A stretch of DNA of 29,568 nucleotides from contig NZ_DJUR01000003.1 of the NCBI RefSeq assembly GCF_002440555.1, positions 90,362-119,929 of the forward strand. The letters are read 5' to 3'. Shown here piece by piece: positions 1-10,382 of this stretch. Numbering within the stretch: the first letter of the stretch is position 1; every line of letters starts with the position of its first letter. The DNA is from Aerococcus sp. UBA6277. GTDB lineage: Bacteria; Bacillota; Bacilli; Lactobacillales; Aerococcaceae. Both the position numbers and the translations under genes were made by a program. Under the pieces are notes generated by a model that searched no databases, was not told where the DNA came from, and saw only the letters and a program-made list of their open reading frames with translations.

Positions 1-431
1 ATACCATTTGCGGTATGGGTGGCGCATTGATCGTGGATATTCTAGCCCAAGGGTTAATTGACGGTAAATTAGCGACGAATCCACGTCTTATTCTGCAACC
101 AAATGTGGCAGAAGACAAGGTCCGTCAATGGTTAAATAAGCATTCTTATGAGATCGTTGATGAAGCGATGATTGCTGAAAATGGCAAGTTCTATGAAGTG
201 ATTGTGGCGGATTATCGTGACAATCTACAACAGGAATTAACGAATGATGATATTTTATTTGGCTTATTCAACAAAGAAAAATATGCAGCCATTTTCCATG
301 AAAAATGGCAATTAGAATTGAAACGGACAAACTATGTATTAGACCAACTTGAACAAGCCAATAATCGCGATGAAAACAAGATCGCCCGCTATAAAGAATT
401 GAAGGCAGCGATACAAGCACAATTAGCTTAA
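1..431 (+). CDS. trmK: tRNA (adenine(22)-N(1))-methyltransferase TrmK, 3' part only
   Basis: Only the C-terminal ~143 residues are present; the 5' end lies before the window and the reading frame enters at base 3. The first visible residues, TICGMGG, match the conserved TI-x-GMGG loop of the TrmK SAM-dependent methyltransferase family, followed by a family-typical ILQPN motif and a helical, lysine-rich C-terminal tail (coiled coil-like in TrmK proteins). The known role of the family is N1 methylation of A22 in bacterial tRNAs. The stop codon TAA overlaps the AGGAGG ribosome binding site of the next gene, a Nif3-family gene, and trmK/nif3 adjacency is common in Firmicutes. The SAM-binding N-terminal Rossmann part cannot be inspected here. 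Identification rests on motif and context. Confidence 0.85.
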   Translation, partial: TICGMGGALIVDILAQGLIDGKLATNPRLILQPNVAEDKVRQWLNKHSYEIVDEAMIAENGKFYEVIVADYRDNLQQELTNDDILFGLFNKEKYAAIFHEKWQLELKRTNYVLDQLEQANNRDENKIARYKELKAAIQAQLA

Positions 432-443
432 GGAGGCATTGAT

Positions 444-1259
444 TTGTCACTCACAATTAAAGAATTTATCCAGCAATTCCAAACTTTTGCACCAGAATCT
501 TATGCCGTTGAAGGAGACCCAACTGGCTTACATTTTGGCCGTCTCGATCAAGAGATTCACAAGATTTTAGTGACCTTAGATATTCGCCCTGAAGTGGTTG
601 AAGAAGCTAAGGCAATTGGGGCGGATTTTATTTTTGCCCATCATCCACCCATTTTTAAACCGGTGAAACGCCTAACAGAAGATGATCCACAACAAGCGAT
701 GTATGCGGAAATTATTCGTTCAGGTATTGGGGTATATGCAGCACATACCAATTTGGACGCTGCGCCAGAGGGGATGAATGACTGGTTATCTGATTTATAT
801 GAGATCCAAAATGTAGAATTATTGCGAGCGCATACGACGGATGAAACGACTGGCCAAGCGATTGGTATTGGACGCATTGGTGATTTAGCCGAACCGATGA
901 CCCTTGAAGTTTTTGGTGAATTTGTGAAAACAAAAACGGGCGTTAATGGCTTAAGAATGGTCGTTGCTGATGGCAATAGACCAGTTAAACGGGTGGCTGT
1001 CCTGGGTGGTGATGGGGGATCTTACTTTGAAGACGCACTAGCTAAGGGGGCGGACACCTTTATCACCGGCGATGTTTACTACCATACCGGCCACGACATG
1101 ATTGCAGCAGGCTTAAATGTGATTGACCCAGGCCACCATTTTGAATCAATCGTGAAATCCAAGATGACAGACAAGTTTATACAATGGAATGATGAAAATA
1201 ATTGGCAGGTTGATGTAGTTATTAGCCAATTAAACACCGATCCATTTACATTTATATAG
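444..1259 (+). CDS. Nif3-like dinuclear metal centre protein (YqfO/DUF34 family)
   Basis: This 271-residue protein carries the metal-ligand set of the Nif3/DUF34 family: HH at 66-67 in FAHHPP, H101 and D105 in AAHTNLD, and H231 and E234 in DPGHHFE. At about 270 residues it is the short form and lacks the central PII-like insertion found in the ~370-residue Bacillus YqfO. It is often labelled GTP cyclohydrolase 1 type 2, but the physiological reaction of this family is not established, so I assign no reaction. The start is TTG at 444, chosen because AGGAGG at 431-436 sits 7 bases upstream and no ATG is suitably placed. It lies 12 bases after trmK and 13 bases before pepT, so all three are probably co-transcribed. 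All expected metal ligands appear intact. Confidence 0.9.
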   Translation: MSLTIKEFIQQFQTFAPESYAVEGDPTGLHFGRLDQEIHKILVTLDIRPEVVEEAKAIGADFIFAHHPPIFKPVKRLTEDDPQQAMYAEIIRSGIGVYAAHTNLDAAPEGMNDWLSDLYEIQNVELLRAHTTDETTGQAIGIGRIGDLAEPMTLEVFGEFVKTKTGVNGLRMVVADGNRPVKRVAVLGGDGGSYFEDALAKGADTFITGDVYYHTGHDMIAAGLNVIDPGHHFESIVKSKMTDKFIQWNDENNWQVDVVISQLNTDPFTFI

Positions 1260-1272
1260 GAGGAAAGACTAA

Positions 1273-2529
1273 ATGACTTACCAAATTAAAGACCAAGAAT
1301 TATTAAACCGTTTTATAACTTATGCAAAAGAAAATACACGTTCAAACGAGGCGAATGCGGACCAAGTACCGTCATCACCAAACCAAGTAGCTTTTGCTAA
1401 AAAATTAGCCAAAGAATTAACGACGTTAGGTTTTTCAGATGTTTTCTACAATGAAAAAGACTCTTTCGTTACAGCGACAATTCCTGCAACAGATGACAGC
1501 AAAGACTACCCAACAATCGGATTCTTTGCCCATGTGGATACGGCTGATTTTAATGCTGAAAACATCAGCCCACAAATCATTGAAAACTATGATGGTTCAG
1601 TAATTCCTTTAGGTGACTCTGGGTACGAATTGAATCCCGCTGAGTTTGATTCATTAAACAAATATGTCGGTCAAACTTTGATTACAACTGATGGAACAAC
1701 TTTACTCGGCGCAGATGACAAGGCGGGTATTGCTGAAATCGTGACTGCCGGTAAATACTTAATCGACAATCCTGAAATTAAGCACGGTGAAGTGAAGGTA
1801 GCCTTTGGTCCGGATGAGGAAATTGGTGTTGGGGCTGACCGTTTTGATGTTGACCGTTTTGCGGCCGACTTTGCCTACACTATGGATGGTGGCCCACTAG
1901 GTGAATTGGAATTTGAAACATTCAATGCTGCTTCTGCCGTGGTTGAAGTAGCAGGTAAAAACATTCACCCAGGTTCAGCAAAAGATCTAATGATCAATGC
2001 CTTACAAGTGGCTATTGATATCCATAACCAATTACCAGAAAATGAACGTCCTGAAAATACAGAAGGGCGTGAAGGTTTCTTCCATTTAATGGGTATGGAA
2101 GGGAATGTAGAAGCTGCTAAAGCAACTTACATTATCCGGGACCATGACCGTCAAAAGTTCGAAAACCGTAAGGCTCTAATCCAAGAAGCTGCGGCTAAGT
2201 TGAACGCCTTCTATGGTAGTGACATTGCCACAGTGACTTTAAATGACCAATATTACAACATGGGTGAAATTATTGAAAAAGATATGCGTCCAGTAACTTT
2301 AGCTGAAAATGCATTTGCTGCTGTTGGTATCCAACCTGATATTATTGCAGTTCGTGGTGGTACTGATGGGTCTAAATTGACTTACATGGGACTACCAACA
2401 CCAAACTTATTTGCGGGTGGAGAAAACATGCACGGTCGTTTTGAATATGTCAGCCTACAGACGATGGTGAAAGCAACTGAAGTTATTCTTGCCATCATTG
2501 AAGGCGCTGGCGACTACAACCAGCTATAA
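1273..2529 (+). CDS. pepT: peptidase T (tripeptide aminopeptidase, M20B)
   Basis: PepT is a cytoplasmic dizinc peptidase that removes the N-terminal residue from tripeptides in peptide nutrition. At 418 residues the protein is of normal length. Visible M20 motifs in order are FFAHVDTAD (H87 and D89), LLGADDKAG (metal-bridging Asp near 148-149), FGPDEEIG (E182 base and E183 ligand), YTMDGG (D205) and, near the C-terminus, [10 protein letters not shown] with the last His ligand. The RGGTDGSKL substrate-binding segment is also present. The start ATG has GGAGG at 1259-1263, overlapping the stop of the Nif3 gene, so translation is probably coupled. The gene ends an operon: a palindrome and then a strong terminator follow within 90 bases. 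Confidence 0.95.
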   Translation: MTYQIKDQELLNRFITYAKENTRSNEANADQVPSSPNQVAFAKKLAKELTTLGFSDVFYNEKDSFVTATIPATDDSKDYPTIGFFAHVDTADFNAENISPQIIENYDGSVIPLGDSGYELNPAEFDSLNKYVGQTLITTDGTTLLGADDKAGIAEIVTAGKYLIDNPEIKHGEVKVAFGPDEEIGVGADRFDVDRFAADFAYTMDGGPLGELEFETFNAASAVVEVAGKNIHPGSAKDLMINALQVAIDIHNQLPENERPENTEGREGFFHLMGMEGNVEAAKATYIIRDHDRQKFENRKALIQEAAAKLNAFYGSDIATVTLNDQYYNMGEIIEKDMRPVTLAENAFAAVGIQPDIIAVRGGTDGSKLTYMGLPTPNLFAGGENMHGRFEYVSLQTMVKATEVILAIIEGAGDYNQL

Positions 2530-2550
2530 ATGTCAAACTAAATAAAAGAA

Positions 2551-2566
2551 GGTAAATATATTTACC
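2551..2566. repeat. perfect 16-bp palindrome GGTAAATA-TATTTACC
   Basis: The sequence at 2551-2566 is exactly self-complementary, lies 21 bases after the pepT stop and ends 9 bases before the terminator stem. It has no spacer, so it resembles a dimeric protein-binding site more than an RNA hairpin. The binding factor, if any, is unknown, and no promoter is obvious right beside it. Confidence 0.45.
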
Positions 2567-2574
2567 GCAAATAA

Positions 2575-2611
2575 AGAAGTTGGCGTCTGCAAGGTGCCAA
2601 CTTCTCCTTTT
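2575..2611 (+). terminator. rho-independent terminator after pepT
   Basis: A perfect 10-bp stem (AGAAGTTGGC at 2575-2584 with GCCAACTTCT at 2596-2605) and an 11-base loop are followed by CCTTTTAT. It closes the trmK-nif3-pepT operon and separates it from rexB, 48 bases further on. Confidence 0.85.
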
Positions 2612-2658
2612 ATATATTTAGCAATTTAAATCATTTGCTTTAACCAAAAGGAGTGCTT

Positions 2659-5600
2659 ATGAATTTACAGTTTATTTTAAAAACACCAACCCAAAATAAC
2701 TTAAAGGCTGTATATGAAGACATTGATGCCTATCTAAGAGCAGATATCGACAACCAAGTTTTTATCATCACAGATGATAATATGAAATTTGATTTAGAGA
2801 TGTCTGTTCTACGTCAAATGAGAGCAGTTCAATTGAATGCCGGCTATACTAACGACGAGAAACATGCTGGCATGATGCGACTACAAGTGCAATCGTTTAA
2901 ACGGTTGGCTTGGTATTTACTGCAGAAACAAGATAGCCAATCAGTAGGAGATATTTCTGATATCGGGAATATTATGGTAATTGGACGCGTTTTAGCTGAT
3001 ATGAAAGATGATCTACTGGTCTACCGCGGTGAATATAACCAAATTGGTTTTGTAGAAGCTTTAGCTGACTTATTTAAGGAGCTGGTGGATGGTCAAATTA
3101 CTAGTGAGGTCTTTTTAAATTCATTGTCTAGCTATGTTTCAAGCGACCAGCCATTGATTCAAAATCAAGTCAAGAAGATGAAAGAATTGGCTACGATATA
3201 CGGAGCGTACGAGAAGTATTTAGTGGGCTTAACCATGGAAGAACAAAACGTTTTTGCCCAGCTGAGACAAGCAATTTCAGACCAAGATTTATCTAAAACA
3301 AGAATTATTATCACCGGCTTTGATTATTTCAACGCTCAGGAACTTGAGACTATTGTTTCATTCCTTGAAAATTGTCCCCAAGTGCAAATTGTCTTGAATT
3401 TAGACAAACCTTATGACTTTAGGACGCCTGATTGGTATGAGTTATTTACAGTAACAGGGAAAACCTATAATCAATTGATGCAATTTGCTAAAAAGCAAGG
3501 TATCCCATTTGCTAGTCCAATTTTGGCCGAAGAGGGTGCTAGCTATGCAGATGGTTTTAAAATCTTAGACAACTACTTAAGAACGGACAACCGTGTTGAA
3601 AGTGGCCAAGTGACGCAAACAGATGAAGCAATAGCCGCTGTCAACCAAGTTATGGAGATTTGGGAGCTGCCCTCTACCCATATGGAAGCTGACCAAGTGG
3701 CTAATGAAATTTACCGGCTAGTGGCAGACCCGAATACGGATTACCGCTATAAGGATATTCAAATATTAACCAGAGATGAACCGACATACCAACATGCCTT
3801 GCAAGCAGCTCTTGAAGCCAATGAAATCCCTTATTTCGCTAATTTCCAAGAGGATATGGCCTTACATCCCCTGTACCGATTGATGATGAGCTTGTACCGG
3901 GTTTACCAAGGGAATTGGCGGTATCAGGATGTTTTTGACCTACTGCGAAGTGAACTATTAATGCCAGTCGACTTAGGTGAAATCAACCAATACGGGGCGC
4001 AAGCTTTTAATTTGACCGATGATTTACTAGACGATTTATCAGCAAATAAGCAAGCACAAATTCAATTTCGTGATGCTATTGATCTAACTGAAAATGTAGT
4101 TTTACGCAATGGTTATGAAGGGCAGTTTTGGTGGTCTAAAGACCGGACTTGGTCCTACATTTTAGTGGGCGAAGGTGGCGAAAAGATTGGTACTAAACGA
4201 GATATTGCCATTGAAGCAACGGCTAACCATATAAAATCCTTTGTTGTGGGGGCCTTGTCGCCCTTATTTACCAACTGGGAAAAGGACCAAACAACTGAAG
4301 AAGCCATTACTTTCTTTTATCAATTTCTAGCCAATAGCGGCATTCCAACCAGTTTAATGACATGGCGGGATAACTATTTAGAAACTGGTCAGTTACAAGA
4401 AGCACGACAACACGAACAAGCTTGGCAGACTTTTATCCATATGCTAGATGACTATGTTCAATTATTTGGAGAGGAATCTTTTGACCTAGATTATTTCTTC
4501 AAGATTCTAGATCTGGCCTTTCAAAATGCTGGCTATGCTATGGTGCCACCAACAATGGATTCTGTTACAATCGGATCTTTTGATGAAAATAAGGTAGAAG
4601 CAAAGAAAATCACATTCCTTATGGGTCTATCAAAGTATGCTTTGCCGGTGGTCTATGAAGAAAAATCTTTATTAACGAATGAGGACCGGCAATTAGTGGT
4701 CAGTCAATTAGATGACTTACAAGCCTTAAAACAATCGGCTGATAGTAAAAATAACAATGAGGCCTATAAAGCCTATTTAGCTTTCCTATCTGCCACTGAC
4801 CATCTATATATTTCTTACCCAATAAACAACGGTGACGCGGATACTGAAGGCTTATCACCAATGGTTGCCCGTATTGCAGATGCTTTTAAAGTAAATACCA
4901 AGTACCTACGCCAACCATCTGACCGGGCGTCAGAAGAAACTCTGCTAAAACTCGGAAATGGCCACTCACAGGTCCGCTATTTACTGAAAGCAATGGCCCA
5001 AGATGCCCACGGCCGACAAAGTTTAAGCCAGATATGGCGGCCTGTATACCAACAAGTAGTATCCAACCAATCTGCTAAGAACTTCTTCAAATGGTTGCAG
5101 TCTAGTTTGACTTATCATAATACGGTATTGCCCCTTACGCCAGAATTGTCTCGGTCCTTATACGGTGATATTTTGGCCGTATCTGTCTCCCAGCTTGAAC
5201 TCTATAACCGAGACCCCTTTTCTTATTATTTGAAATATGGGTTGAAATTAAAAGAGCGACCTAGCTTCCAATTAGATTCCTTACAAACAGGTAACTACTT
5301 TCATGAAATGCTGGACCATTTTTTCAAAGAGGTCAAACAAAGAAACTTTGATTTGGCTAATCTCTCTGACGGAGAGGTCAAGGAGATTTTAGGAGATGTG
5401 ACGGATAAATTAAATGATCCGGATGTTTATCCTGAGTATACGGTCTTTAAGGTCAACCATCGCAATAGTTATTTGCAGGAATCGATGACAGGGACCATTC
5501 AGTTGCTGGTTGAAAATATAATTAAACAGCGACAAGCGGTTAACGTGGAAACCATTGAAACGGAACAACGGTTTGGCTATACCCAAAATGAGGACGATGC

Positions 5601-6387
5601 AGAAGAGACGATTACCCATTTCACTTTAGCAAATGGACAAGAAGTTCGTTTACGAGGAAAAATTGACCGAATTGATGCGGTATCACAGGAAGAAAATGAC
5701 CTTTCACAAAACTTTATTCAAGTGGTTGATTATAAGTCGTCAGCTCATGACGTGAAATTTGACCAAATTTATGTTGGGGCACAATTGCAGTTGTATACTT
5801 ATTTAAAAGTGGCTTTAGACCAGTTAAATCAAGATGGACAAACAAGCCTGCCACTTGGCGCTTTCTACCAAAGGATCTTCCAACCCCAAGTAAAAATTGA
5901 AAAGCAAACAGATTTGACGGACAAGAATATTGCAGACCAGATTTTGGCGGATTTGAAACTGTCGGGTTATGTGCGAGCTGACTATGATTTACTGGAAGGA
6001 ATGCATAGTGAAGGACTTGAACCGGGCAGTAAATCAAGTGTTTACGCGGTTAGCCGGAAGAAGGATGGCGATTTTGCTAAGGCGGCTAAGGTATTGACTC
6101 AAGATGAGTTGGATCAATTATTAGCTTTTGTGGAAGAGAAGATTGTGGCCACAGCAGAACAAATTGTGTCAGGTCATATTGCATTAAATCCACTTGAAGA
6201 CGACCCTTATATTCCCTCTATGACTGAGCCTTACCGGTCTGTATCTATGTTTGATGCAACGGACTATACCAATAAATATCGACCCAATCCATCTATGTCG
6301 CCGGATGAATTTTTCCAAGCGTTGGCAATTGATGCTGAAGTTGATGAGAATGAAGCAGAGGAGGACCAAACAGCAGATGAAGAATAG
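2659..6387 (+). CDS. rexB: ATP-dependent exonuclease subunit B, RexB/AddB type 2
   Basis: RexB/AddB pairs with RexA/AddA to process DNA double-strand ends for RecA-mediated repair. The start is taken as ATG 2659 (1242 residues) because AAGGAG lies 5 bases upstream; a GTG two codons earlier would sit inside that site. The C-terminal PD-(D/E)XK nuclease is visible: GKIDRID (D1003), VVDYKSS (D1024, K1026) and QLQLYTY. No Walker A is seen in the N-terminal helicase-like region, and I find only one cysteine (in FLENCP), so the four cysteines that hold a 4Fe-4S cluster in Bacillus AddB are absent; the equivalent contexts read NRDPFSYYLKYGL (near 852) and EPYRSVSMFD (near 1190-1199). Both traits fit the RexB type 2 form of Lactobacillales. 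The tail is strongly acidic. The stop overlaps the rexA start by 11 bases. Confidence 0.93.
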   Translation: MNLQFILKTPTQNNLKAVYEDIDAYLRADIDNQVFIITDDNMKFDLEMSVLRQMRAVQLNAGYTNDEKHAGMMRLQVQSFKRLAWYLLQKQDSQSVGDISDIGNIMVIGRVLADMKDDLLVYRGEYNQIGFVEALADLFKELVDGQITSEVFLNSLSSYVSSDQPLIQNQVKKMKELATIYGAYEKYLVGLTMEEQNVFAQLRQAISDQDLSKTRIIITGFDYFNAQELETIVSFLENCPQVQIVLNLDKPYDFRTPDWYELFTVTGKTYNQLMQFAKKQGIPFASPILAEEGASYADGFKILDNYLRTDNRVESGQVTQTDEAIAAVNQVMEIWELPSTHMEADQVANEIYRLVADPNTDYRYKDIQILTRDEPTYQHALQAALEANEIPYFANFQEDMALHPLYRLMMSLYRVYQGNWRYQDVFDLLRSELLMPVDLGEINQYGAQAFNLTDDLLDDLSANKQAQIQFRDAIDLTENVVLRNGYEGQFWWSKDRTWSYILVGEGGEKIGTKRDIAIEATANHIKSFVVGALSPLFTNWEKDQTTEEAITFFYQFLANSGIPTSLMTWRDNYLETGQLQEARQHEQAWQTFIHMLDDYVQLFGEESFDLDYFFKILDLAFQNAGYAMVPPTMDSVTIGSFDENKVEAKKITFLMGLSKYALPVVYEEKSLLTNEDRQLVVSQLDDLQALKQSADSKNNNEAYKAYLAFLSATDHLYISYPINNGDADTEGLSPMVARIADAFKVNTKYLRQPSDRASEETLLKLGNGHSQVRYLLKAMAQDAHGRQSLSQIWRPVYQQVVSNQSAKNFFKWLQSSLTYHNTVLPLTPELSRSLYGDILAVSVSQLELYNRDPFSYYLKYGLKLKERPSFQLDSLQTGNYFHEMLDHFFKEVKQRNFDLANLSDGEVKEILGDVTDKLNDPDVYPEYTVFKVNHRNSYLQESMTGTIQLLVENIIKQRQAVNVETIETEQRFGYTQNEDDAEETITHFTLANGQEVRLRGKIDRIDAVSQEENDLSQNFIQVVDYKSSAHDVKFDQIYVGAQLQLYTYLKVALDQLNQDGQTSLPLGAFYQRIFQPQVKIEKQTDLTDKNIADQILADLKLSGYVRADYDLLEGMHSEGLEPGSKSSVYAVSRKKDGDFAKAAKVLTQDELDQLLAFVEEKIVATAEQIVSGHIALNPLEDDPYIPSMTEPYRSVSMFDATDYTNKYRPNPSMSPDEFFQALAIDAEVDENEAEEDQTADEE
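6357..6379 (+). promoter_or_regulatory. rexA ribosome binding site and start inside rexB
   Basis: AGAGGAGG at 6357-6364 lies 12 bases before ATG 6377. This decides the rexA start. A longer in-frame extension back to 6251 would add 42 residues out of the rexB coding frame and lacks family similarity. The site is encoded by the acidic GAG-GAG codons of the RexB tail. Confidence 0.7.
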
Positions 6388-9300
6388 ACAGAAACAAACG
6401 ACCATTCCACTGCAAACGGAGGCTAATGCTCGTTATACAGCCGATCAATGGGCAGCCATTCATTTAGAAGGGGATAACTTGCTGGTTTCAGCCTCTGCCG
6501 GTTCTGGTAAAACCAGTGTCCTCGTCCAACGTATCTTGCAAAAGGTACGTCGGGGCTATGGGGTTGATGAGTTACTGGTCGTGACTTTTACCGAAAAAGC
6601 AGCCAGTGAAATGAAAGAGCGTTTGGAATCAGCTTTACAAGAAATGATCAACGAAGAATCAGATGCTGATAGTCGACAACATTACTTGCAGCAAATTGCT
6701 AAATTACCGCAAGCCAATATTTCAACCATTGATGCTTTTTGTAAGCAAGTCATCCAGCGCTATTATTTCTTGATTGATTTAGACCCGGTTTACCGTTTAT
6801 TAACTGATGAAACGGAAAATATGATGCATTTTGAAATTGTCTGGGCATCCTTAAAAGAGGATTTGCTAGCGACAGAAGATGCAGATTATTTACGCATGGC
6901 CAATCATGTTGCTTCTGACCGTAAAGACGACAAGATTGACCAATTGATTTTTGATTTATACAACAAGTCTCGAGTCCACAGGCATCCAAATGACTGGCTA
7001 GATGGTTTAGTGGCTAAATATCCAGATGAAGATACCCCATATGGAGAATCCGCTTTTTATAAAGACTATGTGGTGCCGGCATTACTGGGTGAAATAGAGG
7101 CCCTCGAAAATACTATTCGGTTGTATATCGAAGACCTGCCAGTTACAGAAGCGGTTGGTTTTGAAAAAATGGCTACTTCTGTCAAAGAAAAGTTGGCTTA
7201 TTTAGACCAGTTAAAAACGAATGTACAAACTTCTTATAAAGAGGCCTACCAGCAAGTGGTTGCAGTTCCCTTTCCAAGCCTTGTCAGAAAAAGTAAAAAA
7301 GATTTTGAAGATGGTAACGATGCCCAAAACGAATTGCGAACCCAATTAAAGGATCGCCATGACGCAACAATTAAGGATGTTTTTGATAAGGATATCATGC
7401 CTTACTTTACCTTTGATGAACATTATCAAGGGCAATTTATCCAAGATGCTAAAAAACTTGGGCAAGCCATTATCAATGTCGAAAAAATCTTTACTGACCG
7501 TATGAATGCCCATAAATTTGACCAACGAATTTTAGATTTTTCGGATATCGAACTCTTTACCTACCAAATTTTAAGTAAGCAACTAGATAATACCGAATCT
7601 CGCGACGGTGAAAATTTGATTGAAAACGCCAATACTATGAATGAAGCTAAGGCTTATTACCGGGACAAATTCACTGAAGTAATGGTGGATGAGTACCAAG
7701 ACGTCAACGCCTTACAGGAAGCGATTCTACAGGCTGTTTCAGGGAATCCGGATGACCCCAACATGTTTATGGTAGGGGACGTGAAGCAGTCAATTTACCG
7801 GTTCCGCTTTGCAGAACCTGGCTTATTTATCCATAAGTTCAATCAATTCGCTGATGGTAATGGAGGGCAACGGATAGTCTTAGCGGAGAACTTCCGTTCA
7901 AGAGGAGATGTCCTTGATTTTACCAACTTTATCTTCCGTCAGGTCATGGATCCGCAAGTGGGTCAGATTGCTTATGATGAGGATGCAGCCCTTAAATTAG
8001 GTTTTACCGCTTATCCAGAAACTGACCGGATGCAGACAGAAATCCTATTATATGATGAGGAAGATAGTAGTAAAGGTAGCGAAACTGACCAAGACGACTT
8101 AGATAATGACGTCTCTAATGGCACGAAAATGCAAGCAGAATTGATTGCTCAATCTATTTTGGATAAGATCAATAACCAGCATATGATCTATGACAAGAAG
8201 TTGCAGGCGGATCGACCAATCACTTTTGATGATATCGTTATTCTAGTTGCAACTAGACGTAATCATTCAGAATTAGAGGACGTCTTTGCCCAGTATAAAA
8301 TCCCTTTGTTGTTAGATGATTCGGCCAATTATTTTCAACGGACGGAGATCCGCGTCATGTTGAATGTCTTGAAATTTATTGATAATCCTTACCAAGATAT
8401 TCCCTTGGCGGCCATTTTGCGGTCCCCAATCATTGGTTTAAATGAACAAGACTTAGCGAAAATCCGGATAGCCAACAAACAGGCAACCTACTATGACGCC
8501 ATGAAAGCTTATTTGACTTTAGATGAAGGGCAAGATGAGCGTGTGGCAACAAAGTTGCGGACCTTGAACAACTGGCACTTGGCCTGGCGGGATATTGCCC
8601 GTGACAAGCCCTTAGCTACTTTAATCTGGCAAATTTATATAGATACCGGATTTTTAGATTATGTAGGTGGGATGCCGAATGGTGAGATCCGCCAAAATAA
8701 TTTGCACGGCTTTTATAAATTGGCTTCTGATTATGAGGCATCAGCCTTTAAGGGGATTTTCCAATTTATCCGCTTTGTGGAGAAAATTCAAGAAAAAGAC
8801 AACGACTTGCAAGCACCTAAACACGGGGACGAAGCTCAATCTGCAGTTCATGTCTATACTATTCATCATTCAAAAGGTTTAGAGTTTCCGCTTGTGTACG
8901 TGTATAACATTTCCAAGCGTTTTAACACTCAAGATCTAAGGAATCCGGTGATTTATAATGACGCTATCGGTATCGGGGTGAAATTGTCTGATAGAACACG
9001 CCACATCACTTATCCAAATATGTTTGAAATGATGGCTAAACGCTTTGAAAAGAAAGACATGTAGGCTGAAGAAATGCGGAAATTATACGTGGCCTTAACT
9101 CGAGCGGAACAGCAACTGGTATTAGTGGGTATGGTGAAAAACTTCGATACCACGATTGGCAAGTGGCAAGGGCTTTTGATGAAAGACGAGCAATTATCGC
9201 CCTCAGGCCGGATTAAAGCCAACAGTTTACTCGATTGGATTGGCCCAGCGCTGATGCGCCACCACGATTTTGACAAGGTCAACCATTCAGTCCATATTCC

Positions 9301-10231
9301 AGACTATCTAGCCAACACCAAGACCAATTTCCGGGTTGCAGTCGTTTCTAGCGAAGATGCACTTGCGGGTCGCAATAAGTGGGTACAGAAAGTCGATGAA
9401 TCCAACCAAGTTGACCAAGCAGAACTTTTAGCGGCCATTTTTTCAGATGACAAAATGGCTACCGATGATCAAGATAATAAACAAGTCATTCAGCTACCAG
9501 CTGCCGACTTCGATTATGCTTATCAATCGGCGACCAAGACAACATCCTTCCAATCAGTATCAGAATTGAAACGGATGCTTCAAGATCCAAGTGACCAGGA
9601 CTTGCAACCTTGGTCAGTTAACAATCAAAATAAATTGACTAAGACCTTCCGTTATATAGAAGAAGACTATGACCAACCGAGTTTCTTGGCCAGAGAACAA
9701 GCTGTCACACCAACAGCTATTGGGTCAGCGGCCCATTTGTTAATGCAAAAGGTGAACTTAAGGGCTAAACCAAGTGAAGCGACCTTTAAAGCCCTCTTTG
9801 ATGACCTATGCCAAGTAGGCATTTTAAGCCAACAACTTTGGCCCCATATTCAAGTGGATAAACTAGTAGCCTTCTTCGATACGGCAGTGGGGCAATTGAT
9901 TTTGAAACAAGTTGACCACGTATATAGAGAAGAAACATTCTCTCTGATGGTTGCTGGATCAGAAATCTTTACGGATATGGCAACAGATGATGACTTATTG
10001 GTCCACGGGACAATTGACGGTTTTATTTTATTTCAGGACGAAATCTTCCTGTATGACTTTAAAACTGACCGGATTGCTTATCTAAATGAAAGCCAGCAAG
10101 AACAAACCTTGATTGACCGTTACCAAGGTCAAATGGCTCTATATGCCCAGGCACTTGAAACCATTTGGGGACGGCCGGTTACACAGAAAATGATTATATC
10201 TTTAGACGTATCAAAAACTTTTTTTATCTAA
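6377..10231 (+). pseudogene. rexA: rexA/addA helicase-nuclease subunit A, interrupted by an in-frame TAG
   Basis: RexA/AddA is the UvrD-like helicase and nuclease of the RexAB double-strand-break repair enzyme. Read through, the frame gives 1284 positions, about normal for the family. The first part (6377-9064, 895 residues) has the Q motif YTADQW, Walker A SAGSGKT (K45), VVTFTEKAA, STIDAFC, Walker B VMVDEYQD, GDVKQSIYRFR, ENFRSR and TIHHSKGLEFP. Codon 896 is TAG (9062-9064). The same frame then continues with AEEMRKLYVALTRAEQ, which is helicase motif VI, and with a complete nuclease domain: AIGSAAHLLMQ, GTIDGF, YDFKTD and RYQGQMALYAQ. Family proteins usually have a hydrophobic residue at this position, so one base change (for example TTG to TAG) would explain it. 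No other frame damage is seen, so the event is recent or a sequence error. A second polypeptide could start at ATG 9074, but only a weak purine stretch precedes it. Neither half alone has a full helicase. Confidence 0.85.
9062..9064 (+). other. premature TAG codon splitting rexA
   Basis: The bases read ATG-TAG-GCT-GAA-GAA-ATG in the rexA frame. TAG is a normal stop elsewhere in the window (the Nif3 gene, rexB, the first ABC gene and uppS all end with it), so recoding is unlikely. Confidence 0.9.
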
Positions 10232-10237
10232 AAACAC

Positions 10238-10267
10238 TTGCAAAAGTAATACAGAAGGTGGTATACT
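10238..10267 (+). promoter_or_regulatory. promoter of tRNA-Gly
   Basis: A -35 box TTGCAA (10238-10243) and a -10 box TATACT (10262-10267) are separated by 18 bases. They begin 6 bases after the rexA stop and end 22 bases before the tRNA, which fits a short 5' leader. Confidence 0.75.
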
Positions 10268-10289
10268 ATCTCTTGTATTAGTTTTGCAT

Positions 10290-10360
10290 GCGGGTGTAGT
10301 TTAGTGGTAAAACCATAGCCTTCCAAGCTATCGTCGCGAGTTCGATTCTCGTCACCCGCT
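10290..10360 (+). tRNA. tRNA-Gly (anticodon UCC)
   Basis: This 71-base cloverleaf has acceptor stem GCGGGTG (10290-10296) pairing with CACCCGC (10353-10359) and discriminator T10360. The anticodon stem is ATAGC/GCTAT with loop CTTCCAA, giving anticodon TCC at 10322-10324 and reading GGA/GGG codons. The T-loop TTCGATT is canonical. No CCA is encoded, so it must be added after transcription. It stands alone between its own promoter and terminator. Confidence 0.97.
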
Positions 10361-10382
10361 TATAATAAAACAATGAACGCTG

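Noticed and set aside
641..976. Minus-strand open frames opposite the Nif3 gene and other housekeeping genes
   Set aside because: They lie wholly opposite well-identified genes, lack ribosome sites and have low-complexity or implausible proteins, as expected of shadow frames.
6251..6376. Longer rexA start 42 codons upstream
   Set aside because: This part lies within rexB in another frame, has no family similarity and no ribosome site; AGAGGAGG precedes ATG 6377 instead.
9062..9064. Recoding of TAG (pyrrolysine or suppressor readthrough) in rexA
   Set aside because: Other genes here use TAG as a normal stop, no recoding element is visible, and motif VI proteins do not need a special residue there.
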